Shown: positions 37,996 through 49,150, counted from the stretch's first letter. The stretch: 64,000 bases of DNA from CAVQMC01 sp963713505 (GCA_963713505.1 CAVQMC010000004.1:1-64000), one strand, 5' to 3'. Made by a program: numbers and translations. Notes: generated by a model from the letters alone, not told the origin.

Positions 37996-38640
37996 TAAAA
38001 ATACCACACCTCCGGTGCTCTTATTCCGAATTTCCTTTTTGTTGAAAAAAGTTGCACAATTTTGTATGTAATAATTTATTAAGAATTAAAGTCCGAAGGA
38101 CTGAAATTATTATAACAATTATGAGAACCCAATTAACTCCAAAACCTCGAAGAGGTGACACTGTAATTTCATTGTATCAGCATTTGTAATTTATTATGAA
38201 TGTCACTAAAGTCCGAAGGACTGGTATTATTATAACAATTTTGAGAACCCAATTAACTCCAAAACCTCGAAGAGGTGACACTGTAATTTCATTGTATCAG
38301 CATTTGTAATTTATTATGAATGCTAAGTCCAAAGGACTGACATTATTATAACTATTCTGAGAAACCATGAACCCAAAACCTCGAAGAGGTGACACTGTAA
38401 TTTCATTGTATCAGCATTTGTAATTTATTATGAATGCTAAGTCCGAAGGACTGAAATTATTATAACAATTTTGAGAACCCAATTAACTCCAAAACCTCGA
38501 AGAGGTGACACTGTAATTTCATTGTATCAGCATTTGTAATTTATTATGAATGCTAAGTCCGAAGGACTGGAATTATTATAACAATTATGAGAACCCAATT
38601 AATCCAAAAACCTCGAAGAGGTGACATTATTAATAAACAT
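37996..38640. repeat. Array of ~116-bp units with GAA-loop palindromes (left of transposase)
   Basis: Five units start with GTCC-GAA-GGAC near 38091, 38211, 38327 (loop AAA), 38441 and 38557, spaced 114-120 bases. Each unit also carries CCTC-GAA-GAGG followed by TGACA, and ATTGTATCAGCATTTGTAATTTATTATGAATG. A leader at 37996-38090 (CCTCCGGTGCTCTTATTCCG, TTTTTGTTGAAAAAAGTTGC) recurs at 39400-39480. No gene is present from 37876 to 38640. Confidence 0.9.
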
Positions 38641-39114
38641 TTATTCAATCCATTCAAACAAATATTTTTCGTTATATTCAATTTCAAATTTTTTGAGTAG
38701 CTCCATATACTCATCTTTAAAGCTTTTCTTATGATGATGCCTCCTTTGGTTTTTAATATAGTTATAAACGTTATTAATTTGTGAATGTGAGTATGAAAAA
38801 GCTCCATAACCTTTTTGCCACGAAAACCGTCCCCTGACGAACTTATTTTCATTAATGAAATTGCTTGAATTGTTTTTTATATCTCTAACTAAATCGGAAA
38901 TTGATATTGCAGGCTTTAATCCGATAAATGTATGCAAATGGTCGGGCATTCCGTTTACTATAATAGATTTTTGATTTTTACCCTTAATTATACCTGCTAT
39001 ATATTTATAAAGATCATCTTTCCAGTTTTGTAGTATTAGATTCTGTCTTCCTTTTACAGCAAATACCACTTGAATATAGAGTTGAGAAAATGTTCCCGCC
39101 ATAGTTCCCTCCAT
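38641..39114 (-). mobile_element. tnpA: IS200/IS605-family Y1 transposase (TnpA/RAYT-like)
   Basis: 157 residues (or 153 from the second Met, MAGTFSQLYIQVVFAVKGR). HUH motif in GMPDHLHTFIGL and the nucleophile Tyr in NNVYNYIKNQRRHH, with SISDLVRDIKNNSSNFI and GRFSWQKGYGAFSYSHSQI. This is a complete single-strand transposase that cuts and joins DNA next to hairpins. No TnpB is present. The gene ends at the edge of the left palindrome array and is followed at ~39240 by a second array in the same orientation. Short spaced palindromes around a lone Y1 gene are the layout of REP-associated transposases (RAYT) or of IS200 elements. Which subgroup applies needs a tree. Confidence 0.9.
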
Positions 39115-39239
39115 GATTTATTTGTATTAGATTAAAAAGATCAGATGAGGTGAATAATAAGAAAAAGCCTAAAATTATGAAAATCATTTAATGATATTAT
39201 TTATTTAGCGTAAATAGAGAAATATAGAGATACAAAATA

Positions 39240-40080
39240 ATGTCACGACTTCGTCGTTTGGTTATAATTACAGAAGTCTTAAGTTATAATAATGCCATGC
39301 CTTCGGCATTATATTAATTAAGTTTAGACTTTGTGTTATAATAGTATCACGCCTTCGGTGTTATTTTAATTTTTTGACCAATTAGATTATAAAAATACTA
39401 CGTCTCCGGTGCTCTTATTCCGAATTTCCTTTTTGTTGAAAAAAGTTGCACAATTTCGTAGAAAATAATTTATTATAAATTAAAGTCCGAAGGACTGAAA
39501 TTATATAAAAAAGTTGAAAACCTATTAATTGAAACCCCAAAGGGGTGAAATTATTATAACAATTTTGAAAACCCAATTAATCCAAAAACCTCGAAGAGGT
39601 GACACTGTAATTTCATTGTATCAGCATTTGTAATTTATTATGAATGCTAAGTCCGAAGGACTGATATTATTATAACAATTTTGAGAACCCAATGAACCCC
39701 AAAACCTCGAAGAGGTGACATATAATTTCATGCTTCAGGCGTTCTTTGGTTTAAACATTGGATTATTGTAATATCACATCTTCGATGTAATCTTATCTTA
39801 ATTTTTGTGCTTATAATGATTTCATTCTTACAGCATTGAAAAATTATTAATTGACTTAAGTCCGAAGGACTGATATTATTATAACAATTATGAGAACCCA
39901 ATTAACCCCAAAACCTCGAAGAGGTGACACTGTAATTTCATTGTATCAGCATTTGTAATTTATTATGAATGCTAAGTCCGAAGGACTGAAATTATTATAA
40001 CAATTTTGAGAACCCAATGAACCCCAAAACCTCGAAGAGGTGACATTATTATAACAAATTAAATAATTACAAATTACGAA
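39240..40080. repeat. Array of short palindromes (right of transposase)
   Basis: CGAC-TTC-GTCG (39246), ATGCC-TTC-GGCAT (~39297), CACGCCTTCGGTG (~39349), and then GTCC-GAA-GGAC at ~39485, 39651, 39858 and 39977 are present. CCCC-AAA-GGGG lies at ~39534. CCTC-GAA-GAGG occurs at ~39588, 39704, 39918 and 40030, and CTCTGAACGAG lies near the rsmI start. Same unit words as 38091-38640, in the same orientation. No gene. Confidence 0.85.
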
Positions 40081-40133
40081 ACTCTGAACGAGTGACATTA
40101 TTATTAAAATCTTATTTTCATTATTTTAACACC

Positions 40134-40814
40134 ATGAATGGAAAACTATTTTTGGTCTCTACACCAATCGGTAATTACGATGATATAACTTTGCGGGCTT
40201 TAAAAATTTTAAAGTCTGTAGATTTTATTATCTGCGAAGAATATAAAGAAGCCGGTAGACTTTTATCGAATTATAAAATTAAAAAAGAATTAATCGCTCT
40301 CAACGAACACAACGAAAAAGAAGTAGTTAACGAAATTCTATTAAAAATTGTAGAAGGCAAGGATGCAGCATTAATTTCCGACTGCGGCACTCCTTTGTTT
40401 TCCGATCCCGGGCATTTATTAGTTGAGGTTTGCATTTCTCAAAAAATTAAAGTTATTCCGGTTCCGGGTGCGAATTCACTTTTGCCTGCATTAACCGGTT
40501 CGGGTTTGGATTTTGAAAAATTTTATTATTACGGTTGGCTTTCACCCAAAAAAGATTTTAGAAGAAAACAGCTTTTAGATCTCAGAAGAATAAGAGATAT
40601 TATTGTTTTGCTGGATACTCCATACCGCTTGAAAAGACTTTTAGAAGATATAGTAAAAATTATGGGAAAACAAACTCAAGTGGTCCTTGCATATCAGCTT
40701 ACAATGAAAAATGAAAAATTTTACAGGGGAACCGCCGAACATGTTTTGAATATTGCCGAAAAGGACAATCTTAAGGGCGAATTTGTCTTATTGGTAAATA
40801 ATAAAATGAGATAA
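40134..40814 (+). CDS. rsmI: 16S rRNA 2'-O-methyltransferase RsmI
   Basis: SAM-dependent tetrapyrrole-methylase-fold enzyme that methylates the ribose of C1402 in 16S rRNA. The start at 40134 gives MNGKLFLVSTPIGNYDDITLRALKIL, matching the family. A longer frame to 40092 runs through a repeat. Motifs: ISDCGTPLFSDPGHLLV and PVPGANSLLPALTGSGLDFEKFYYYGWLSPKK. The Gly-rich SDxGTP-SDPG loop binds SAM. 226 residues, intact, slightly variant from the usual PGPSA motif (PVPGANS). Convergent with rlmD. Confidence 0.93.
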   Translation: MNGKLFLVSTPIGNYDDITLRALKILKSVDFIICEEYKEAGRLLSNYKIKKELIALNEHNEKEVVNEILLKIVEGKDAALISDCGTPLFSDPGHLLVEVCISQKIKVIPVPGANSLLPALTGSGLDFEKFYYYGWLSPKKDFRRKQLLDLRRIRDIIVLLDTPYRLKRLLEDIVKIMGKQTQVVLAYQLTMKNEKFYRGTAEHVLNIAEKDNLKGEFVLLVNNKMR

Positions 40815-40818
40815 AATT

Positions 40819-42291
40819 TTATTCCGCTGATTTTTTCTTTTCCAGCAAAGCAACATTTTCAATATGGTAAGTATGAGGGAACATATCCACAGGTCTTACT
40901 TTTATTAAGTTATATCCTGTTTCCTTAAATAGTTTTATATCTCTTGCCTGGGTTGTGGGATTACAGCTTACATAAACAATTTTTTCCGGATTTAATTTTA
41001 TAACATCCTCAACAGTATTCTTATGCATTCCGCTTCTCGGCGGATCTAAAATAACTACATCCGGTTTTGGAATATTATTTTCTTCTACTATCGGAAGAAA
41101 ACTTTTATATAAATCCGCAGTGAAAAATTCTACATTTTCTACATTGTTTAACTTTTTATTTATTTCTGCATCTGCAACTGCCGATTCAACATTTTCAAAT
41201 GCGTAAACTTTTTTTGCATTTGCCGGAAACAAATATTGAAATCGTTCCGGCACCTGAATAAAGATCGTAAACAATTTCATTCCCTTTAAGATCTGAAAAA
41301 TCCAGAGCGGTTTGATATAATTTTTCTGCTTGAATCGTATTTGTCTGGAAAAAAGAATTTGCACTTACTCTGAACTTATAATTTCCGATTGAATCATAAA
41401 TACAGCCGCTTCCGTGATAAACTTTTTCATAATCTCCAACTGCAACTGAAGACTTTTTCAAATTAATATTATTAATTATTGTAGTTACTTGCGGAAGTTT
41501 TTTAAGCAGTTGTTCGCAGTATTCCTTTATTAACTCATCATTTTCATTTGCAGTTACAAGGTTTACCATTAAATCATCAAAATGCTGGGATTGTTTAATT
41601 ACAAGATTTCTTAAATAACCTTCGTGTGTTTTTGTAGAATAGATCGGAATATTTTTGTCTTTAAAAAATGTTCTTGAAAAGTTTAAAATCTCATTGCTGA
41701 TTTCGGATTGTAGAAAACATTCGTTTATATCAAGAACTTTATCATAAACTCCGGGAACATGAAGACCTAAAGCAAAATCACGTTCCAGAATCTTTACCGG
41801 AACTTATTTCTTTTTCAGTTAACCATCTTTTATCCCCGAATGAAAATTCCATTTTGTTCCGGTAATAAAAAGTTTTTTCCGAAGGAATTATATCTAAGAA
41901 TTCGAAATCACCTGAAACCGCCCATCCTTCTTAAAATTTCTTCAACTTGATCCTGCTTATATTTCAACTGGATTTTATAATCTAAATCCTGCTGTTTGCA
42001 TCCGCCGCATGTTCCGAAAAAATTACAGCTTGGATTTATTCTGTATTCAGATTGATTAAGAATTTCTACGGCTTTCGCTTCTGCGAATGACTTTTTAATT
42101 TTTGTAAGTTTAGCTTTTACTTTATCGCCCGGGTATGAACCTTCAACAAAAACAACATATTTTAAATGAGTAATCGGACCTTCTTTTGGAGGATTTTCAT
42201 TTGAGATTTTTTCTTTGTCTACTTTCGCAATTCCTTTTCCTTCAAAGGCATATTTCTCAATTTCCAGTTCTATTAAATCGCCTCTTTTCAA
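40819..42291 (-). CDS. rlmD: 23S rRNA (uracil-5-)-methyltransferase, RlmD/TrmA family, frameshifted
   Basis: Starts at TTG 42291 (overlapping the TGA of the preceding gene as TTGA). TRAM-like N-terminal domain (KRGDLIELEIEKYAFEGKGIAK, GSYPGDKVKAKLTK), then the Fe-S cysteines CNFFGTCGGCKQQDLDY. SAM site is YDLYSGAGTISIF, then VVILDPPRSGM, and catalytic Cys in YVSCNPTTQARDI. Three +1 breaks lie near 41907 (GGTTTCAGG), 41789 (GATTCTGG) and 41222 (extra C). Rejoined ~490 residues, normal. The enzyme makes 5-methyluridine in 23S rRNA, or in tRNA if it is a TrmFO-independent relative. The Fe-S motif favours the RlmD/RumA side. Confidence 0.88.
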
Positions 42292-43001
42292 CTAGCTTCC
42301 TTTCTAAGTATTAACATTTTAAATCCCATATAATTTTCACCGCCGAGTTTTAAATAAACATTTGATTCATGATTAATCTTTTTTATTAATTTTTTATAGG
42401 ATTTTCTTTCATCTTCATTCAAAACTTCATCTTTTATATTTAACTGCTCCTGCAAATCAGAATAAAAATCCTTTAAAGTTTTTGAAAGATCTCTTTCGAA
42501 TGTAATGCTAAATCCTTTGGAAGTATAAAATTTATTCAGTTCGGAAATATCTAACGGCAAAATGTTCGATGCATTCCAAACATCTTTAACAAATGAGGGA
42601 ACATTTTTATTTAGACTTACTATCTCTCCAGTGCAAAAAAGTCCTTCCGGTTTTAATATCCTTCTTATTTCCTTTATGATTTTATTTCTTCTTGAATTTG
42701 AAATTGAAGCTTGAGCATAAACCGAATCAAAACTTTCATCTTTGAAATCAGTATTCGTGAATTCCATTAATTTTAAATTTATATCTTTGTTTCCGGTTAA
42801 AATTATCCTGGAATTTAAAAGTGAATCATTATCTTCTACAATTAAACTGACTTCTGCTCCTAAAGAAATCAGTTTTTGAGCTATATTCTCGGAATTTGAA
42901 CCGAGAATCAAAATGGATTTATCTTTTATACCGGAATTATTAATGAAAAATTTTAACTGCTGATCTGTACCGGGCAGAAAAATTAATTCGGAGTTGTTCA
43001 A
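42288..43001 (-). CDS. Class I SAM-dependent methyltransferase
   Basis: 237 residues. Rossmann start KSILILGSNSENIAQKLISLGAEVSLIVED replaces the usual E/DxGxG, so the SAM loop is atypical (LGSNS). DESFDSVYAQASISNSRRNKIIKEIRRILKPEGLFCTGEIVS is the standard motif II-post I region of Methyltransf_11 enzymes. The C-terminal part (TLKDFYSDLQEQLNIKDEVLNEDERKSYKKL) is unlike well-known members. Translationally coupled to rlmD through a TTGA overlap, which suggests an RNA- or ribosome-related substrate, but this is inference. Confidence 0.75.
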   Translation of the reverse strand: MNNSELIFLPGTDQQLKFFINNSGIKDKSILILGSNSENIAQKLISLGAEVSLIVEDNDSLLNSRIILTGNKDINLKLMEFTNTDFKDESFDSVYAQASISNSRRNKIIKEIRRILKPEGLFCTGEIVSLNKNVPSFVKDVWNASNILPLDISELNKFYTSKGFSITFERDLSKTLKDFYSDLQEQLNIKDEVLNEDERKSYKKLIKKINHESNVYLKLGGENYMGFKMLILRKEAS

Positions 43002-43230
43002 TTATATCCTGTAAAAAATGATTAGAATACTTGCAGAAAAATAAATATTAACAATAAATAAGTATTCAAATGTAACTAATCTTAAGACAAGTTTAAAAAC
43101 CTGAAAAATCATATGTTTAGTTACATTGCCTTTCTTTACTTGTTAAGTTATTTTTAGATAAGCAGAAAAAATTATTACCTATTCAGTAAAATACTATTGG
43201 TTCATTTAGAAATTTAACCCCGAGGCAGAA

Positions 43231-45271
43231 ATGAAATTTTTACTACTTCTTTTGGTTTTAACTCCGTTGGTTTTAACAGCACAAGATAAAAGAGCAATGA
43301 CGGTTGAAGATCTTTGGTCAATGAAAAGAATCGGAACTTACGATGTTTCTCCTGACGGCAAGACAATTGCTTTCAGCGTAACAACTTATGATATGAATGC
43401 AAATAAAGGCAACACGGATATTTATTTAATTGATTCCGACGGAAAAAATTTAAGACCTTTGAAAAATTCCGATAAGAATGAATCAGAACCGAAATTTTCT
43501 CCTGATGGTAAAAAAATTGCGTTTACAATGGATGATCAAATCTGGGTTTGCGATCTCGACGGTTCAAATACAACCCAGTTAACTGATATTTATACGGGAG
43601 CTTCAGGATTTGAGTGGTCGCACGACGGAAAGAAAATGCTTTTTGTTTCTTCGGTTTATCCTGAATGCCCTGATCAGCAGTGCGATAAGCAAAAAGATGA
43701 AGAAAAAAAAGAAAGTAAAGTTAATGCAAAATTATTTACGCATTTAATGTATCGTCATTGGAATGAATGGAGAAACGGGAAGAGAAGTCATCTATTTTTA
43801 TTTGATGTTGCAAGCAAAAAATATACTGATTTAAATCTTCTAAGCAGAACAGATACTCCGCCGCTTGCTTTGGGAAGTTCTAACGATTATAATTTTTCTC
43901 CTGATGATAAAGAAATTTCTTATACAAAAAATCTAACAGAAATTGTATCTCACAGTACCAATAATGATGTTTTTACTGTAAAGCTTAGTGATATTCAGGA
44001 CGGATATGAAGCTCCAGCCACAAAATTTTCTGAGAGTAAAGGAAATGATAATCAGCCGGTTTATTCACCCGACGGAAAATATATTGCTTTTACTTCTATG
44101 AAAACGCCAGGTTTTGAAGCCGATAAACAAGATCTTGTTTTATATGACAGATCGAGCGGAACACTTAAAACTTTAACAAATGATTTTAATTTATCTGTCG
44201 GCGAATTTATCTGGACGCCAAATTCAAAAGAAATTTATTTTACTGCGGAAAATGAAATTTATAATTCAATCTTTAAAATTGATATTGCAACTTCCAAAAT
44301 ATCTTTAATTTATAAAGATCATGTAAATGATAATATTTCAATTTCTCAGGATGGAAAAACAATTTATTTCAGGCAGGAAAGAGCAGAACTTCCTTATGAA
44401 CTTTTTTCTATGAATGCCGACGGCAGCAATGTAAAACAAATTACATTTTTAAATAAAGATCTGCTTTCGAAATTAGAATTAAATCCGATTGAAACATTTC
44501 TGGTCCGACGGAGCGGAAGGAGCAAAAGTACAATCTATTTTATTAAAACCTCCTTTCTTCAATTCTTCTAAGAAATACCCTGTTATATTTTTAATTCACG
44601 GCGGACCGCAGGGTCACTGGTGCGATGAATTTCATTACAGATGGAACCTTGAATTATTTGCTTCAAAAGGTTATGTAGTAGTTGCTCCTAATCCAAGAGG
44701 CAGCACAGGATACGGGCAAAAATTCACGGATGAAATATCACGGGATTGGGGCGGTAAAGTTTATGTCGATTTGATGAATGCGTTTGATTATGCTTTGGAA
44801 AATTATGATTTTATTGATACCGAAAATACTTTTGCAGCCGGTGCATCTTACGGCGGTTATATGATTAACTGGATGGAAGGTCATACGGACAGATTTAATG
44901 CAGTTGTTTCTCATGACGGTGTTTTCAATACGGAAAGCATGTACGGAACAACAGAAGAATTGTGGTTCCCGGAATGGGAATTCGGCGGAACTCCATGGGA
45001 AAACAGAGCACTTTATGAAAAATGGTCTCCGCATAGATATATACAAAATGCAAAAATGCCGATGCTCGTAGTTGAAGGTGCAAATGATTTTAGAGTCCCG
45101 GAAGAGCAGGCATTTCAATTATTTACATCACTTCAAAGATTAGGTGTTGAGAGCGAATTTTTATATTTTCCTGATGAATATCATTTTGTAGTAAAACCTC
45201 AGGATGCACGCTTATGGTGGAATACTATTTTCGATTGGTTTGAAAAACATAAAAAGGAGGAGATAAGATGA
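43231..45271 (+). CDS. S9-family prolyl-oligopeptidase-like serine peptidase, frameshifted
   Basis: Signal peptide (LLLLVLTPLVLTAQ), N-terminal beta-propeller with TolB/PD40 repeats (FSPDGKKIAFTMDDQIWVCDLDG, YSPDGKYIAFTSMKTPG, ISQDGKTIYFRQ). A C-terminal alpha/beta-hydrolase domain follows: IFLIHGGPQGHW, Ser in AGASYGGYMINWM, Asp in VEGANDFRVPEEQ, His in FPDEYHFVVKP. One extra C near 44503 breaks the frame (ACATTTCTGG for ACATTTTGG-like). Rejoined length is ~680 residues, typical of dipeptidyl-aminopeptidase/acylaminoacyl-peptidase S9C enzymes. Exported to the periplasm. The stop overlaps the next start (ATGA). Confidence 0.92.
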
Positions 45272-45660
45272 GTGATAATAATTTTAATAAAGAAACAGAT
45301 TTTGATGAACTCTCCGAACTTGATGAATTGGATTTTGGCGGAGAGAGCGAAAAAGAAGTATCTGATAAAATGAAATTTGTCGAGGATAATCTCTGGGTAA
45401 AGTTGGAAAAAGTCGGCAAAAAAATTTCATTTGCAAAAGATATTTTGGCGCTTTACAACTATATGCGCGATCCGCTGGTATCATGGCACCGCAAAGCAAT
45501 AGTTGTTGCCGCTCTTGTTTATTTTATTTCTCCTATAGATACCATTCCGGATATTGCACCGTTTATCGGATATCTGGATGATCTTGGTGTTTTAACTGCT
45601 TTATTAAAATATCTGGGACATGAATTAATTCCTTATTATGAAGATAATTACAGAACTTAA
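45268..45660 (+). CDS. YkvA-family (DUF1232) protein
   Basis: 130 residues. Acidic N-terminal tail (DFDELSELDELDFGGE), then the DUF1232 block LYNYMRDPLVSWHRKAIVVAALVYFISPIDTIPDIAPFIGYLDDLGVLTALLKYL, with the conserved YFISPIDxIPD motif inside a hydrophobic hairpin. Small membrane-associated protein, function unknown. A very strong Shine-Dalgarno (AAGGAGGAG) lies inside the end of the S9 gene. Intact. Confidence 0.9.
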   Translation: MSDNNFNKETDFDELSELDELDFGGESEKEVSDKMKFVEDNLWVKLEKVGKKISFAKDILALYNYMRDPLVSWHRKAIVVAALVYFISPIDTIPDIAPFIGYLDDLGVLTALLKYLGHELIPYYEDNYRT

Positions 45661-45689
45661 ATTTTGAATAAAAAACCGGTCTTTGAAAT

Positions 45690-46229
45690 ATGAACTTTGA
45701 GGTAAAAAAAAGTGAAGTTTTATTCAGGGGAAAAGTTTTTGATTTAAAAGTTGACGAAATTGAATATAATAGTGGAAATAAAGGTATTCGGGAAGTTGCT
45801 GTTCATCCCGGCGGGGCGGTGATATTTGCACTTAAAGGAAATGATAAAATTATATTAATTAAACAGTTTCGGTATCCTTTTAAGGATTTTTTATTGGAGC
45901 TACCTGCCGGAAAACTCGAAAAAAACGAGGATCCATTAAATTGTGCAAAAAGAGAACTGGAAGAAGAAACCGGATTTACCGCAAATAAGTGGACAAAACT
46001 CGGTCAAATTTACACATCTCCCGGTTTTTCGAGCGAAATTTTGCATATTTATTTGGCAGAAAATTTGAAAGATGGAAGACACAATAGAGAAGAAGGTGAA
46101 TATGGAATGGAAGTCCACGAGTATTCTTTTATTGACATTGCTGATAAAATTAAAAAAGGCGAAATTGTCGATTCAAAAACAATTTGCGGCTTTTATATGG
46201 CGAAAAATCATCTTTTATCTTCTAAGTAG
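45690..46229 (+). CDS. Nudix hydrolase, ADP-ribose pyrophosphatase-like
   Basis: 179 residues. A full Nudix box GKLEKNEDPLNCAKRELEEETGF (G-x5-E-x7-REL-x-EE-x-G), preceded by VKLFRYPFKDFLLELPAG-like IKQFRYPFKDFLLELPAGKLE. This is the sequence typical of ADP-ribose pyrophosphatases (NudF/YjhB type), which split ADP-ribose to AMP and ribose-5-phosphate. YTSPGFSSEILHIYLAENL is the expected specificity region (a Pro 15-16 residues after the box). Intact, 29 bases after the YkvA gene. Confidence 0.92.
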   Translation: MNFEVKKSEVLFRGKVFDLKVDEIEYNSGNKGIREVAVHPGGAVIFALKGNDKIILIKQFRYPFKDFLLELPAGKLEKNEDPLNCAKRELEEETGFTANKWTKLGQIYTSPGFSSEILHIYLAENLKDGRHNREEGEYGMEVHEYSFIDIADKIKKGEIVDSKTICGFYMAKNHLLSSK

Positions 46230-46295
46230 AAACCTTTCTTTGAAATTACTTTCAAATTAAGCTAAATTATTTGTGGTAATTTTTATGCAAATATT

Positions 46296-48004
46296 ATGTT
46301 AAAATCTATATACGTTAAAGATTATGCGTTAATTGACCAAATAAATCTAAAATTTGGTCATGGTTTAAATATTATTACCGGCGAAACCGGAGCGGGAAAA
46401 TCTATACTTATCGATGCTCTAAGCCTTGTTTTAGGCGATCGTGCATCGAATGATATTATTAGAAAAGGCTCCGAAAAATCCGTTGTTGAAGGGATTTTTG
46501 AAGTTGAGACAAATAAAAAAGTAAAAGCTCTACTTGAAGAAAATGAAATTGAATTTCAGCCTGAGCTTATTATTAGAAGGGAAATACCTCTTAAAGGCAA
46601 CAACAGATGTTTTATAAATGATACTCCTGCTCAACTATCTTTGGTTAAAGATTTAGGCGATTTACTTGTTGATCTGCACGGACAACATGAACATCAGTCG
46701 CTTTTAAGACCGGAAACTCATATCGATTTTCTTGATGAATTCGGAAAAACAGAAGATAATTTAAGAACATATCGCTGGCTTTATAATGCTTTAAATAAAT
46801 TACTCGGGGAAATTCAAGAATTAAAAAACAAAGAAAATTCGGTTAAAGAAAAAAGTGATGTTCACGCATTTCAATTAAAAGAAATAGATTCCATTTCTCC
46901 AAAACCCGGTGAAGATGAAAAAATTAATGAAGAACTGGCAATATTAGAAAATTCGGAGAAACTTCTTGAAATTACATCCGGTGTTTATACAAATTTATAT
47001 GAAACTGAAAATTCTATTTATGATTCACTTGTAAGAATAAAAAGTGAGCTTGATAAACTTGCCGGTATTGATCCGGCTTTCGAAGAACAGACAAATGAAT
47101 GTGATTCTGCTTTAACTTTGTTAAAAGATATTTCCGAATTTATAAGAAGTTATAATGCCAGAATAGAAATTGAACCGGAAAAGCTCGAAGAAATGAGAGC
47201 AAGAATTTCTTCAATAAACATGCTTAAGAAAAAATACGGCGGTTCTATTGAAAGTATAATTGAGTTCAGAAATAAAATTGGTGAAGAATACGGAGTTGCG
47301 GAAAATTATTCAGAGAAAATTTCGCAGTTAGAAACTAAAATAAAAGCTGTAAGGCAAAACTGCGGAAACGAAGCTTTAAAACTCTCGCAGGTAAGAAGAG
47401 ATACCGCAAGATTTGTTGAAAAAAATGTTAAAAAGATTTTAGCCGAATTAGGAATTTCAAAAAGTGAATTCAAAGTTTTAATTAAACAATATTTGGCAGA
47501 TCCAAATTCAGATAATTATATTGAGGCATCCGGTAAAAAATATAAATTCAATAGTCATGGAATTGATCAAGTTGAATTTTTCATATCTACGAATTTAGGC
47601 GAAGATTTAAAACCACTTGCAAAAATTGCATCCGGAGGAGAAATTTCCAGGATAATGCTCGCCCTAAAAACTATATTAGCCAAAAACGACAGACTTCCAA
47701 TTTTAATTTTTGATGAAATAGATACAGGCGTCAGCGGACCGATTGCTCAGAAAGTAGGACAATCCTTAAAATCTCTTTCTGCTTATCATCAAATAATTAC
47801 AATAACCCATTTACCTCAAATTGCCGGATTAGCCGATCATCATTTTGTAGTAGAAAAGAAAATTGCCGATTCAAGATCTGTCAGCTCCGTAAGAATATTA
47901 AATACGGAAGACAGAATTAAAGAAGTGGCAACTTTCATGAGCGGTGAAAATGTGACCGAAGCGAGTTTAAAGGGGCCAAAGAATTGATGGGAATTAAAGA
48001 ATAA
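46296..48004 (+). CDS. recN: DNA repair protein RecN, frameshifted near the end
   Basis: SMC-like ATPase acting in double-strand-break repair. Walker A GETGAGKSILIDALSLVLGDRA with the preceding LKSIYVKDYALIDQINLKFGHGLNIITG, DLHGQHEHQSLL, then a coiled coil (~150-360). Signature IASGGEISRIMLALKTIL and Walker B LPILIFDEIDTGVSGPIAQKVG come next, then ITITHLPQIAGLADHHF. One G appears to be missing in a G run near 47972. Without it the frame ends as LKGPKN. With it, ASLKGAKELMGIKE ends at 48002-48004, the usual RecN C-terminus. About 569 residues. Confidence 0.95.
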
Positions 48005-48258
48005 AACTTTAATCTTTAATTAAATCCTTTAATCCAAACTATTTAAATTGCTTTATAAATATCATTTGATATTAAGATAGCTTAAGATTAATAGGTGATG
48101 AATTTTCCAATTCATTGATAATCTTTTAAACATATCATAAGTTTTTATTTTGTGATGCAAAATGGAATTATTTTTGATTTAAATTTTGCATTCTAATATT
48201 TTTTTGAGAAATTAAAATAATTAAAATGACATAATTGGAGTAAAAAGGAGAAAATTAG

Positions 48259-49137
48259 ATGAAAAAACATTTTATACTGATTATTTTCTCATTACTAATA
48301 ATTAAGCCGGTTTTTTCACAAGTTGAAGATAGGTTCAGCTTTTTAAATGAAAATGAAGTAAAAGCTTATGCAAAACCTCTTGCAACCACATTAGGTGAGG
48401 CAATGAATACCGGAACTTATACTAGTGCAAGTATTAGTAGATTTTTCGGATTTTCTTTGAGCATAAGAGGAATGCTTTTAATAGTTCCGGAAGATCAGAA
48501 AACCTTTACACCTGATCTGCCTCAAGGCTATTCTTCCGGGCCGACAGCAACTATTTTTGGTAATAAAGGAGGCGCTTACGCCGGACCAAATGGCTATATA
48601 GTTTATCCTCCGGGAATTAACGAATCAAATATTCCTGTCGTATTTCCGCAGGTAACTGCAAGTACAATGGGAACAGAATTAATGCTTAGATATTTACCTA
48701 GTGTTGATATTGGAGAAACCTCACTCAGTTTCTTTGGAGTTGGACTAAGCCACAGTATTAGCCAGTATATTCCTTTAATGCCGGTTGATGTTGCAGTCCA
48801 ATTATTATATTCAAACTTTAAGACAAAAGATATTTTTAGCATAAGTAACTTTGCGGTTAATGTTCACGCGAGTAAATCATTGGGTGTTATAACTCCTTAT
48901 TTAGGTCTTCAATATGAAACTTCATCATTAGATCTAAGCTATACAATAAAAGGTGATCCGAACAGCGGTGATCCTTTGCTTCAGCAGGATAGGAATATAG
49001 ATGTTTCTGTAAAAGGTGACAATAATTTTAGAGTCACAGTCGGAACTACTTTAAAATTAGCATTACTTGCATTGAATGTCGATTACAGCATCTCTTCTCA
49101 ATCGGCACTTTCAACCGGACTTTCTTTTGAATTTTAA
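48259..49137 (+). CDS. DUF6588-like outer-membrane protein
   Basis: 292 residues. Signal peptide (HFILIIFSLLIIKPVFSQ), then FLNENEVKAYAKPLATTLGEAMNTGTYTSASISR and a series of amphipathic strands ending in SALSTGLSFEF, with the terminal aromatic residue of an outer-membrane barrel. The N-terminal block and length fit DUF6588, known from Bacteroidota. Function unknown. Strong Shine-Dalgarno AAGGAG. Followed after 13 bases by a predicted lipoprotein with which it probably forms an operon. Confidence 0.65.
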   Translation: MKKHFILIIFSLLIIKPVFSQVEDRFSFLNENEVKAYAKPLATTLGEAMNTGTYTSASISRFFGFSLSIRGMLLIVPEDQKTFTPDLPQGYSSGPTATIFGNKGGAYAGPNGYIVYPPGINESNIPVVFPQVTASTMGTELMLRYLPSVDIGETSLSFFGVGLSHSISQYIPLMPVDVAVQLLYSNFKTKDIFSISNFAVNVHASKSLGVITPYLGLQYETSSLDLSYTIKGDPNSGDPLLQQDRNIDVSVKGDNNFRVTVGTTLKLALLALNVDYSISSQSALSTGLSFEF

Positions 49138-49150
49138 TTAAGGAGCAATC

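Noticed and set aside
38091..38640. Regular ~116-bp repeats as a CRISPR array
   Set aside because: The whole unit is repeated with no unique spacers, the palindromes are 11 bp with a fixed loop, and no cas gene is nearby.
44738..45118. Minus-strand 126-residue frame rich in Cys and Phe
   Set aside because: It is antisense to the hydrolase domain of the S9 peptidase, which has all catalytic motifs.
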